Below are positions 56,326-64,000 of a stretch of 64,000 nt of DNA, piece after piece. Source of the DNA: Salinispora tropica CNB-440 (GTDB taxonomy: Bacteria; Actinomycetota; Actinomycetes; Mycobacteriales; Micromonosporaceae); assembly GCF_000016425.1 (NCBI RefSeq), contig NC_009380.1, positions 4,468,144-4,532,143 on the forward strand. The letters are read 5' to 3'. The translations under genes and the position numbers were made by a program. The notes beneath the pieces were generated by a model. The model was not told the origin of the DNA and did not search any database. It saw only the letters and a program-made list of their open reading frames with translations. The number at the start of each line of letters is the position of its first letter. The first letter of the stretch is position 1.

Positions 56326-57975
56326 CTAGGAGGAGGCCAACTCCTGGACGGCAAGGTCCCCCTCGGCGTACCGGGACCGGACCGCCTTCTTGTCGAACTT
56401 GCCCACGCTGGTCCTCGGCACGGCGTCGATGACCGCCCAGCGCTCGGGGAGTTGCCAACGGGCCACCGACTCGGCGAGGAAGCTCCGCAGCTCCTCAACC
56501 CCGACCTTCGTCCCCTCACGGAGCACCACGGTCGCCAGCGGCCGTTCGCCCCAACGCTGGTCTGGGACCCCCACCACGCAGGCCTCGACCACATCCGGGT
56601 GGGCCATCAACGCGTTCTCCAGCTCCACCGAGGAGATCCACTCGCCGCCGGACTTGATCACGTCCTTCGCCCGGTCGGTCAAGGTCAGGTAGCCATCCGA
56701 GGAGAGGGTGCCCACGTCACCCGTACGCAGCCAGCCATCCCGGAACGTCTCCTCATCCGGGGTTTCGTCGCCGACGTACCGCCCGGTCACCCACGGCCCG
56801 CGGACCTCCAGCTCACCCACGGACGTCCCGTCGGCGGGCAACGGCTCGCCCTGCGGGCCGACGATCCGGGCCTCGACTCCGGCCGGGACCCGACCCTGGG
56901 TGTAGCGGTACCGCCACGCCTCCGCGCCGTCAACGCCGGCCGGTGGGCGGGCCACCGAACCGAGCGGAGAGGTCTCGGTCATGCCCCAGGCGTGGATGAT
57001 CCGGATGTCGTGCCGCTCCTCGAAGGCGTGCATCAGGGCCGGTGGACACGCCGACCCACCCACGATCACCTCACCCAGGGAGCTGGTGTCGACATCGTGG
57101 CTGTCCAGGTGGGCGAGCAGATCGGTCCAGATGGTGGGGACGGCACCGGCGACGGTCGGCCGTTCGGTGGCGATCATCTCGGCGATCGGGGCGGCCTGGA
57201 GGAAGCGGTCTGGCAGGAGAAGCGACGCGCCGCAGAGGAACGCCGCGTAGGGCAGCCCCCAGGACATCGCATGAAACATCGGCACGATGCCCAACACCCG
57301 GTCCTCCGGCCCGAGGCTGAACGACTCCGGCATGCAGACCTGAAGTGAGTGCAGGTAGAGCGAGCGGTGCGAGTAGGCCACCCCCTTGGGGTTGCCGGTG
57401 GTCCCGGAGGTGTAGCAGAGCGCGGCGGCCGAGCGCTCGTCCACATCCGGCCAGTCGTAGGTGTCGGGCTTCCCGGCCAGCAGGGCGTCCCAGTGGTGTA
57501 CGGAGATCCGGTTGCCGGCCGCCGCGACCAGCGGGGCGGGATCACCGTCGCCGACCACCACCACGTGCCGGACGGTGGTCATGTCGCCGATGGCCTTCGC
57601 CAGCAGCGGGATCAGTGTCGTGTCGACCAGCACCACCCGGTCCTGCGCGTGGTTGGCGATGTAGGCGACCTGGTCCGGGAGAAGCCGGATGTTGAGCGTG
57701 TGCAGCACCGCGCCCATGCTCGGCACCGCGAAGTACGCCACCAGGTGCTCGGTGTTGTTCCACAGGAAGGTGGCGACGCGCTCGTCCCCGGTCACCCCGC
57801 ACTCGTCGCGCAACGCGTGTGCCAGCTGGGCGGCCGCGCGCGCCACGTCCGCGTAGCTCATCCGGCGTGACTCGGCTCCGGTCCAGGTGACCACCGCGGT
57901 CGCGCTGTGCACGGTGGCGCCGTGGCCAAGGATCCGGGAGACCTGGAGAGGGGCATCCATCATCGTGCTCCGCAT
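56326..57975 (-). CDS. Acyl-CoA synthetase (fatty-acid CoA ligase type)
   Basis: A 549-residue adenylate-forming enzyme. The P-loop is YTSGTTGNPKGV, then IHAWGMTETSPLG (motif A5) and FRDGWLRTGDVGTL; the catalytic Lys is in VPRTSVGKFDKK. It activates a carboxylic acid to its CoA thioester; the substrate is probably a medium- or long-chain acid, but this is a family inference. I chose the ATG at 57975 (MRSTMMDAPLQVSRILGHG) since homologues begin with the similar MxSTMQDxPL pattern. It is divergent from the Nudix gene. Confidence 0.9.
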   Translation of the reverse strand: MRSTMMDAPLQVSRILGHGATVHSATAVVTWTGAESRRMSYADVARAAAQLAHALRDECGVTGDERVATFLWNNTEHLVAYFAVPSMGAVLHTLNIRLLPDQVAYIANHAQDRVVLVDTTLIPLLAKAIGDMTTVRHVVVVGDGDPAPLVAAAGNRISVHHWDALLAGKPDTYDWPDVDERSAAALCYTSGTTGNPKGVAYSHRSLYLHSLQVCMPESFSLGPEDRVLGIVPMFHAMSWGLPYAAFLCGASLLLPDRFLQAAPIAEMIATERPTVAGAVPTIWTDLLAHLDSHDVDTSSLGEVIVGGSACPPALMHAFEERHDIRIIHAWGMTETSPLGSVARPPAGVDGAEAWRYRYTQGRVPAGVEARIVGPQGEPLPADGTSVGELEVRGPWVTGRYVGDETPDEETFRDGWLRTGDVGTLSSDGYLTLTDRAKDVIKSGGEWISSVELENALMAHPDVVEACVVGVPDQRWGERPLATVVLREGTKVGVEELRSFLAESVARWQLPERWAVIDAVPRTSVGKFDKKAVRSRYAEGDLAVQELASS

Positions 57976-58058
57976 GAGCAACAAACTAGTGTCGCCGGTC
58001 ACATCTGGGAAGCCCGGATCTCCATCTCGCCCCGCCGAAGGTGCGTAGATTATCCGGG

Positions 58059-58550
58059 GTGAGCATTTCCTGGGCAGATTCCTACGTCGGGCAGCTACGC
58101 GCCCTCGCCGGCGACCGGACGCTGATGTTCGTCGGTGCCCGCGCGGTGGTGCGGGACAACGCAAGCCGGATCCTGCTGATCCAGCGCGCCGACAACGGGC
58201 ACTGGGCCATGCCGGCGGGGGCGATGGAGTTGGGTGAGTCGATCGCCGACTGCGCGGTGCGGGAGGTCCGGGAGGAGACCGGGCTGCGCGCCCTGCGGGT
58301 CAGCGCCTTCGCCCTCTACACCGGGCCGGACCGCACCCACACCAACATGTACGGGCACACGTACCAGATCTTCACCGCCGCGTTCCGGGTGGAGGAGTGG
58401 GACGGAGACGTGGTCCGGATGACCGACGAGACCACCGATGCCGCCTTCTTCGACCGCGGCCACCTGCCCAGCCCGCTGTCGGCCAGCGTCCCGGAGACCC
58501 TCGCCGACCTGGATGTCTTCGAACAGACAAACCGCCTGATCCTCAAGTAG
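58059..58550 (+). CDS. Nudix hydrolase
   Basis: A 163-residue Nudix protein. The Nudix box is complete: G, then E at position 7, then REVREETGL (GAMELGESIADCAV REVREETGL). It starts with GTG (MSISWADSYVGQLRALAGDR) or a GTG six codons earlier. Substrate specificity cannot be read from the sequence. Confidence 0.9.
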   Translation: MSISWADSYVGQLRALAGDRTLMFVGARAVVRDNASRILLIQRADNGHWAMPAGAMELGESIADCAVREVREETGLRALRVSAFALYTGPDRTHTNMYGHTYQIFTAAFRVEEWDGDVVRMTDETTDAAFFDRGHLPSPLSASVPETLADLDVFEQTNRLILK

Positions 58551-58611
58551 TCCGCCGCCGCTCACACACCGCCAGGTTTGGCCCGGCGGACCGGTGGGGA
58601 CCCGGACGGAC

Positions 58612-60300
58612 ATGGCAGGAGCAGCAGCGGAACAGCACCGACTCGCCGCCGTGGTGGAGAGCTGGCTGGGACGCCCCGTCCTGGTCGTCGGGGACGCCAT
58701 GCTCGACGAGTGGCGGTTCGCCGACTCGGATCGGCTCTGCCGGGAGGCGCCGGCCCCGATCCTCACGCTACGCCGCCGGATCTCCGCCGCGGGCGGTGCG
58801 GCGAACACCGCCGTCAACATCGCCGCGCTCGGCGGACGGGCCGCGCTGGTCGCCCCGATCGGCGCGGACGTGGCCGGCGACGAGGTGCACGACTGCCTGG
58901 ACCGGGCCGGCGTGTGGGACCGCACGGTCAGCCAACCGAACCGCCCGACCCCGGTCAAGCGGCGGATGCTCGCCGGCAGCCAGATCCTGCTGCGGGAGGA
59001 CTCCGGTGGTCCCGCGGAGCCCCTGGACGACGCCGGAGTAGCTCGGCTGCTCGATGCCCTCACCTGCGCAACCGCGGAGCTGCACGCGGCGGGCGGCGCG
59101 GCACCGACCCTGGTGGTCTGCGACTACGCGCTGGGGGCCCTGCCCGCACCGGTGCGTGCGTGGCTGGTCGCCAACCGGGAGCGGTACGCGACGGTCGCGT
59201 TGGACGCGCATGACCTTGCCGACTGGCGTGGGCTCGCCCCGACCGTGGTCACTCCGAGCTTCGCCGAGGCCAGCCGGCTGCTCGCCCGCACCGCGACCTG
59301 CCCCACGGGCGGAGACCTGCACCTGGACCACCTGGACGGCGCCCTCGCCGACGGCCCCTCCGAGCTGACCGTGGGCGTCGCGCCCGGCGATGGTCGGGTC
59401 GCCGACGCTGACGAGGGCACCGGCCCCGAGACGAGCGGGGACGCCGCCGACGCGGGGTTGGACCGGGCGGTGCTCGCCGAATCCCGCCTGGCGGAGCTGC
59501 GGCAGCACACCGGCGCGGATGTCGTGGCGGTAACGCTGGACACCGAGGGCGCGGTCGTCGCCGGCTCGGACGGCGAGTCCAGCCGTAGCCACAGCAACCC
59601 GATGCCGGCCAGCCACACCGTGGGAGCCGGAGACGCCTACCTGGCGGCGATGACCCTCGCCCTGGCCGCCGACGCTCCCCTACCGACCGCCGCGCAGCTC
59701 GCCCAGCTCGCGGCCACCATCACCGTCTCCGACACCGGTACCTGTGTCTGCCGGCGGGAGGACCTGCTCACCGCGCTCGACCGTACCGATGCCGGCGGCC
59801 GGCCGACCCTCGTCGACGCCGACGAGCTGGCGACCATCGCCGGGGCACACCGCCGCGCGGGTCGCTCGGTCGTCTTCACCAACGGGTGCTTCGATGTCCT
59901 GCATCCGGGACACGTGCGTTACCTGGAGCAGGCCCGCGCCCTCGGTGACCTGCTCGTGGTGGCGGTCAACGCCGACGGCAGCGTCCGCCGGCTCAAGGGC
60001 GCGGACCGCCCGGTCAACCCGGTCGAGGACCGGGTGGCCCTGCTGGCGGCGCTGACCCACGTTGACCATGTGGTGGTCTTCGAGGAGGACTCGCCCGCCC
60101 GGCTCATCGAGGCCATCCGGCCGGACATCTACGTCAAGGGCGGGGACTACCCGCCGGAGTTGGTGCCGGAGGCGCCCCTGGTGCGCCGGCTCGGTGGTCA
60201 GGTCCGCACCCTCGGCTACGTGCCGGACCGCTCCACTTCGGCGATCATCGACCGGATCCGGGCGTACGGCGGCAGCGCATCGGTGGCGGGGCAGGCGTGA
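58612..60300 (+). CDS. hldE: HldE-like bifunctional heptose kinase/adenylyltransferase
   Basis: About 562 residues. The N-terminal ribokinase-type domain has VVGDAMLDEWRFADS, VNIAALGGRAALVAPIG and the catalytic GAGDAY. The C-terminal cytidylyltransferase-like domain has NGCFDVLHPGHVRYLEQA (HxGH) and VKGGDYPPELVPEA. By family knowledge it makes ADP-heptose. An unusual insert of roughly 60 acidic, low-complexity residues lies at about 225-285 in the kinase domain. It starts with ATG 58612 (or GTG 58594). Its TGA overlaps the GT2 start as GTGA. Confidence 0.85.
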   Translation: MAGAAAEQHRLAAVVESWLGRPVLVVGDAMLDEWRFADSDRLCREAPAPILTLRRRISAAGGAANTAVNIAALGGRAALVAPIGADVAGDEVHDCLDRAGVWDRTVSQPNRPTPVKRRMLAGSQILLREDSGGPAEPLDDAGVARLLDALTCATAELHAAGGAAPTLVVCDYALGALPAPVRAWLVANRERYATVALDAHDLADWRGLAPTVVTPSFAEASRLLARTATCPTGGDLHLDHLDGALADGPSELTVGVAPGDGRVADADEGTGPETSGDAADAGLDRAVLAESRLAELRQHTGADVVAVTLDTEGAVVAGSDGESSRSHSNPMPASHTVGAGDAYLAAMTLALAADAPLPTAAQLAQLAATITVSDTGTCVCRREDLLTALDRTDAGGRPTLVDADELATIAGAHRRAGRSVVFTNGCFDVLHPGHVRYLEQARALGDLLVVAVNADGSVRRLKGADRPVNPVEDRVALLAALTHVDHVVVFEEDSPARLIEAIRPDIYVKGGDYPPELVPEAPLVRRLGGQVRTLGYVPDRSTSAIIDRIRAYGGSASVAGQA

Positions 60301-61157
60301 GCCGACCCCTCGAGCACGGCACCTCCGACGAGTTCCGCGCCGACCGGCACCTCGACGTACTGGTCCCCACCCGAAACCGCCCCGCCGAACTGGCGGTCAC
60401 CCTCTCCGGGCTCGCCGCCCAGGAAGGCGTACCGGACTTCGGGGTGGTGGTCAGCGACCAGTCCGACGACGCGCCCGCGTACGCGCACCCGGCCGTGGCC
60501 ACGATGGTCCGGGTCCTGCGCCACCAGGGGCACCCGGTCCTGCTGACCCGCCGACTGCCCCGACGCGGAATGGCCGAGCACCGGGCATCGCTGCTGGCCG
60601 CCTCCACCGCCCGCTACGTGCTCTGCCTCGACGACGACGTGTGGTTGGCACCGGGAACCCTGCGCCGGCTGGTCACCGCGATCGCGGAGCTGGGCTGCGG
60701 GTTCGTCGGCAACGCCGTACACGGCCTGTCGTACCGGCACGACATCCGCCCCGAGACACACCGGCACTACGAAGAGTGGGACGGGCCGCCGGCGCCGGAG
60801 CGGATCCGCCCGGGCACCCCAGAGTGGGAGCGCGCACTGCTCCACCCAGCCGCGAACCTGCTGCACGTCACCGAGCGGCTACGCCTGCCACGCGGCTCCT
60901 GGCGGGCGTACAAGGTGTCCTGGATCGGTGGTTGTGTGCTGTACGACCGGGAAAAGCTGGTCGACGCGGGCGGCTTCGACTTCTGGCGACGGGTGCCGGA
61001 GAAGCACCAGGGCGAGGATGTCGCCGCCCAACTCGCTGTGCTGGAGCGACACGGCGGTGCCGGCGTCCTGCCCAGCGGGGCGTTCCACCTGGAGTCACCG
61101 ACCACCGTCACCGAACGTGAGATTGAGGCGTGGGAGGTGCTCCTCGAACAGGCCTGA
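60297..61157 (+). CDS. Glycosyltransferase family 2
   Basis: A 286-residue GT-A type protein: VLVPTRNRPAELAVTLSGLA, CLDDDVWLAPG with the metal-binding DDD, and the late PEKHQGEDVAAQLAVLERHG that includes an acceptor-side catalytic-type acid. It transfers a nucleotide sugar, plausibly in the same pathway as the heptose gene just upstream, whose stop codon overlaps its GTG start. Confidence 0.85.
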   Translation: MSRPLEHGTSDEFRADRHLDVLVPTRNRPAELAVTLSGLAAQEGVPDFGVVVSDQSDDAPAYAHPAVATMVRVLRHQGHPVLLTRRLPRRGMAEHRASLLAASTARYVLCLDDDVWLAPGTLRRLVTAIAELGCGFVGNAVHGLSYRHDIRPETHRHYEEWDGPPAPERIRPGTPEWERALLHPAANLLHVTERLRLPRGSWRAYKVSWIGGCVLYDREKLVDAGGFDFWRRVPEKHQGEDVAAQLAVLERHGGAGVLPSGAFHLESPTTVTEREIEAWEVLLEQA

Positions 61158-61179
61158 CCGGTGGGCGGCACACCGTGCC

Positions 61180-62310
61180 TCAAAGCGTCGAGGCCGGCTG
61201 TTCTCCGTCGGCGAGCAGGTCGCGGGCGGCTTCGAGGACCTCGATCACCGGGACCTCGGCCACGAACGAGTCGCGGTGTGGGCATTCGCCATCGCCGGGC
61301 CGGTGTGGGTAGCTACCCGGGGTGCAGTCGACCTCGCAGACCGGACAGTGCACCGTCCAGGACGTGATCGGGCGGTGCCGGCCCCGCAGCGGGCTCGCCG
61401 TGGTGATCAGGTTGCCGACCCAGAAGATGCCGACCGTGGGAGTGCCGACCGCCGCCGCCAGGTGCAGCGGCCCGGTGTCGTTGGCGACCACCAGCGCGCA
61501 GCCGGCGTAGCAGCCGGCCAACCCGCCGAGGCTGAGCGTGCCGACCTCCGGCCGCAGCGGCACCCCGGCCGCCGCCACCACCCGGTCCACCACCTCCTGT
61601 TCCACCGGGGTGCCGGTGACCAGCACCTCGTACCCGTCCCCGTGCAGCTGCCGGGCGACGGCCGCGAAGTGCTCGACCGGCCAGCGTCGACGGGTGTCGG
61701 TGGCACCCGGGTGCAGCGCCACCCGGGGCCGGTCCGCCGGGCCGAGCACCTCGGCCGCCTCGGCCCGGTCGGCGTCGGTGACCGCCAGGGCGGGGACAAC
61801 CGTGGTCGCCGGTGCCCCCACCAGGGCCGCCACCTCCAGGTAGCGGATCACCTCGTGCTGGTAGTAGACGTATCGCAGCCAGCGGTCCAGCGGCGGTGCG
61901 TCCTCTGCCCGCAGACCTGCCGTCACCCGGGCCCCGAGACCGGCCACGACCGGGTTGGAGTTGGCCCCACCGCCGTGCACCTGCAACGCCAGGTCGAAGC
62001 GTTCCGTGCGGGCCCGGGCGAGGAAGTCCGCCAACCCGGACTCCGGCTCGTCCGGCTCCGGGTGACGGATTCCGGGAGCCGGCGGAACCACCAGGACCCG
62101 GTCCACCGGACCCGGCCGGTCGCGCCAGAGCTTCGCGTGCCACGGCGCGCCGAGCAGGACTATCTCCGCGGCGGGGTACGCGGCCCGCAACGCGGCCAGC
62201 GTCGGCAGGACGAAGATGAAGTCCCCGAGCGCGTTGGCCCGCAGCACGGCGATCCGCTCCACCTCGGGTACGCGCTCTGCGGTGGGGCCGAGCAGGTGCG
62301 GGGCGACCAT
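61180..62310 (-). CDS. Glycosyltransferase family 9 (heptosyltransferase-like)
   Basis: A 376-residue GT-B fold protein: VLRANALGDFIFVLPTLAAL at the start, then HPGATDTRRRWPVEHFAAVA and VANDTGPLHLAAAVGTPTVG, the ADP-heptose-binding motifs. In Gram-negatives this family adds heptose to lipid A core; the acceptor in an actinobacterium is unknown. The ATG at 62310 follows the hsp20 stop by seven bases; an internal GTG in ERIAVLRAN is possible. A C-terminal Cys/His segment (VHCPVCEVDCTPGSYPH) is unusual. Confidence 0.85.
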   Translation of the reverse strand: MVAPHLLGPTAERVPEVERIAVLRANALGDFIFVLPTLAALRAAYPAAEIVLLGAPWHAKLWRDRPGPVDRVLVVPPAPGIRHPEPDEPESGLADFLARARTERFDLALQVHGGGANSNPVVAGLGARVTAGLRAEDAPPLDRWLRYVYYQHEVIRYLEVAALVGAPATTVVPALAVTDADRAEAAEVLGPADRPRVALHPGATDTRRRWPVEHFAAVARQLHGDGYEVLVTGTPVEQEVVDRVVAAAGVPLRPEVGTLSLGGLAGCYAGCALVVANDTGPLHLAAAVGTPTVGIFWVGNLITTASPLRGRHRPITSWTVHCPVCEVDCTPGSYPHRPGDGECPHRDSFVAEVPVIEVLEAARDLLADGEQPASTL

Positions 62311-62317
62311 CGGCGCG

Positions 62318-62851
62318 CTACGGCCGGCCGGTCTCGACGTTCGGTTGGTGCAGCTCCCGGTTGACGGCGGGGTCGACCGGGAACGGGGTATCGCCGTCGA
62401 CGCCGCGAGCACCGCTGTGCCCGACGGTGATGGTGCGGGGCTCGGGTCGGGCGGTCCGGGGCAGCCGAATCCGGAGCAGACCGTGATCCATCACCGCGTC
62501 GATGGCCTCCGGGTCCACCCGGGACGGCAGGTCCACCCGGTACACGAACGCACGGGCCTCGGAGCCGTCGAGGATCCCGTAGTCGGCGTTGACCTCGGCC
62601 TCCGACCGGGCCCGTACGCAGAGCTCACGGTCGTCCAGCTCGACCGCCACCTCGTCGGGCGCCACCCCGGGCAGCCGAACAACCACCTCCCAACCGTCGG
62701 CTGTCTCGTCCAGTTGGAGGTCCGTCAGGTCCGACCGGCCCCCGACCAGCCGCCCCAGCTCGGCGCGGAGCGAATGCAACTCGCCCATCGGGTCCCACCC
62801 CTGCTGCCGTCCGCGCCTGCCCTGGCCGATCCCGCCGCCGGGTTCACTCAT
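62318..62851 (-). CDS. Small heat-shock protein Hsp20
   Basis: A 177-residue alpha-crystallin-type chaperone. The ACD core runs from about 45 to 135 with GWEVVVRLPGVAPDEVAVEL and DYGILDGSEARAFVYRVDLP; the N-terminus is Gly/Arg-rich. The ATG at 62851 follows AGGAGAAGTGTG. It lies seven bases before the GT9 gene and 14 bases after the DUF2231 gene on the same strand, so the three may share a transcript. Confidence 0.9.
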   Translation of the reverse strand: MSEPGGGIGQGRRGRQQGWDPMGELHSLRAELGRLVGGRSDLTDLQLDETADGWEVVVRLPGVAPDEVAVELDDRELCVRARSEAEVNADYGILDGSEARAFVYRVDLPSRVDPEAIDAVMDHGLLRIRLPRTARPEPRTITVGHSGARGVDGDTPFPVDPAVNRELHQPNVETGRP

Positions 62852-62865
62852 CACACTTCTCCTAT

Positions 62866-63354
62866 TCACTGGGTGCTTGCCGAGGGCCGCAGGGAGCTGG
62901 GCGCGTCCAGGTCGGCGTCCCGGTCGACCCCCACTCCGAGGCGGTCAACCAGTTCTCCGCCGAGCCACGCGCTGATCCCGAGGATGGCCAAGGCGACGAT
63001 CTCGATCGCGATGAGCGCGCCGCCGGCGGCCCGGGTATCGGCGTTGAGCCGGACCGCCCAGACCGCGGCGAAGAGCAGGATCAGCGCCACGTTCGCGGCG
63101 GCGTGGGTGAGCGCCACCCGCTTGGCTCTGGTGCCGGTCGGGATGGCGAGCAGGTCGAACGTCCCGGCCACCGCGGCCAGCAGGCCACCGACCAGGCCGA
63201 CGGTGAGGTTCCAGTAGGCGACCTCACCGAGGAAGTCGGGCCCGCCGACGGTGTCGACCACGTCGAAGAGCACGGCGGTGGCGAGCAGGGCGACCGGGAA
63301 CATCACCAGCATTGGGTGGAGGGGGTGACCCAACACTTTGAGTCGGCTCTCCAT
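62866..63354 (-). CDS. DUF2231 membrane protein
   Basis: A 162-residue protein with four hydrophobic helices. It begins MESRLKVLGHPLHPMLVMFP, the HPLHPML pattern of DUF2231, and has further helices at about 45-65, 85-105 and 115-135, ending with an acidic tail. The ATG follows GGAGGCCCGGT. These proteins are often near heme or redox genes; the exact function is unknown. Confidence 0.85.
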   Translation of the reverse strand: MESRLKVLGHPLHPMLVMFPVALLATAVLFDVVDTVGGPDFLGEVAYWNLTVGLVGGLLAAVAGTFDLLAIPTGTRAKRVALTHAAANVALILLFAAVWAVRLNADTRAAGGALIAIEIVALAILGISAWLGGELVDRLGVGVDRDADLDAPSSLRPSASTQ

Positions 63355-63538
63355 ACCGGGCCTCCACTGTTCGGTCCTGCCGGCGCTCGTTGGTCCTACC
63401 TGCCCTGTTTGTGGTCCTACTGCCGGATCGGGTGCGGCGGGTACCCTCCACCACACCGGGCAAACCTCACCCCGGTCGAGGCCACCTAGACTGCCGATGA
63501 CGCACCGCCGCCATGGTCAACGGACGAGGGAGGGCCGC

Positions 63539-64000
63539 GTGACGGTAGACATCACCATGCACGAGGAGTTGCGGGAGCTACTGGGCGTACCGACGGCCCA
63601 GGCCGCCACGAAGGAACGGACCCACCTGCACGAGCGGGACCGGCAGTGGCTTGCCGCCTCCCCGTTCTGCCTGGTCGCCACGGCCGGCGCGGACGGCACC
63701 TGCGACGTCTCACCGAAGGGGGACCCGCCCGGATTCGCCCTGCCGATCGACGACACCACCATCGCCATCCCGGAGCGACCCGGCAACAGACGGGCCGACG
63801 GCTTCCACAACATCCTGGACAACCCACACGTCGGGCTGATCTTCCTGATTCCCGGGCGCACCGACACGTTGCGGATCAACGGTCGGGCCCGACTGGTCCG
63901 GGAGGCGCCCTTCTTCGACTCGATGACGGTCAAGGGCCACCGGCCGATCCTGGCCCTGGTGGTAGCGATCGAGGAGATCTTCTACCACTGCGCGAAGGCA
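63539..64000 (+). CDS. Pyridoxamine 5'-phosphate oxidase-family protein (partial)
   Basis: At least 153 residues, running off the right edge. It has the PNPOx-type split barrel: FCLVATAGADGTCDVSPKGD, PGFALPIDDTTIAIPERPGN, then RADGFHNILDNPHVGLIFLI and RINGRARLVREAPFFDSM. The length and GTG start fit the MSMEG_1061-like flavin- or PLP-binding subgroup. GGGAGGGCCGC precedes the start. Substrate and cofactor are not certain. Confidence 0.8.
   Translation, partial: MTVDITMHEELRELLGVPTAQAATKERTHLHERDRQWLAASPFCLVATAGADGTCDVSPKGDPPGFALPIDDTTIAIPERPGNRRADGFHNILDNPHVGLIFLIPGRTDTLRINGRARLVREAPFFDSMTVKGHRPILALVVAIEEIFYHCAKA

Overview
This is high-GC actinobacterial DNA, most likely from Micromonosporaceae (Salinispora or Micromonospora type). 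I base this on the gene order, GTG and TTG starts, futalosine menaquinone gene mqnD, a bacterial XPB helicase, and small family-typical cassettes. Genus is an inference; no rRNA gene lies in the window.

Positions 1-26900, nearly all on the minus strand, hold the core information-processing block. Read in the direction of transcription it runs: tRNA-Thr, tRNA-Met, rpmG, hadA, hadB, tRNA-Trp, secE, nusG, rplK, rplA, rplJ, rplL, rpoB, rpoC, three small accessory genes, then the str operon (rpsL, rpsG, fusA, tuf), the S10 operon (rpsJ to rpsQ) and the start of the spc operon (rplN, rplX, rplE). Hairpins and promoter-like sites mark most transcript boundaries: an L10 leader with an attenuator, a promoter about 300 bp upstream of rpsL, and a promoter just before rpoB, which starts with TTG.

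Positions 26900-38050 carry a membrane GAF-GGDEF-EAL protein with a 48-residue membrane miniprotein, an MFS transporter, mqnD, a cold-shock protein, and the XPB helicase with its usual large partner.

Positions 38157-48510 are accessory. A thiamine-diphosphate enzyme and a carboxymuconolactone-decarboxylase-like protein form a two-gene operon. Next come two copies of a small cassette: a 75-residue GntR-type winged helix protein, read divergently from a DivIVA-like protein and an 85-residue protein, followed by a convergent lipoprotein gene. The copies share a 1086-bp direct repeat in which I see one difference, inside the promoter. The first copy ends in a cut-off lipoprotein gene beside an intact divergent paralogue. 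A zinc-ribbon protein and a zinc-ribbon M48 protease lie between the repeats. This cassette is my best candidate for an undescribed system.

Positions 48640-64000 hold a TetR regulator with two tandem operators next to an F420-type luciferase-like oxidoreductase, an NHEJ locus (Ku divergent from separate LigD ligase and polymerase genes), a membrane-anchored FKBP isomerase, an HAD phosphatase, an acyl-CoA synthetase, a Nudix hydrolase, a heptose-type cluster (HldE-like protein, GT2, GT9), Hsp20, a DUF2231 membrane protein and a partial flavin/PNPOx-family protein. I found no insertion sequence, CRISPR array, rRNA or replication origin.
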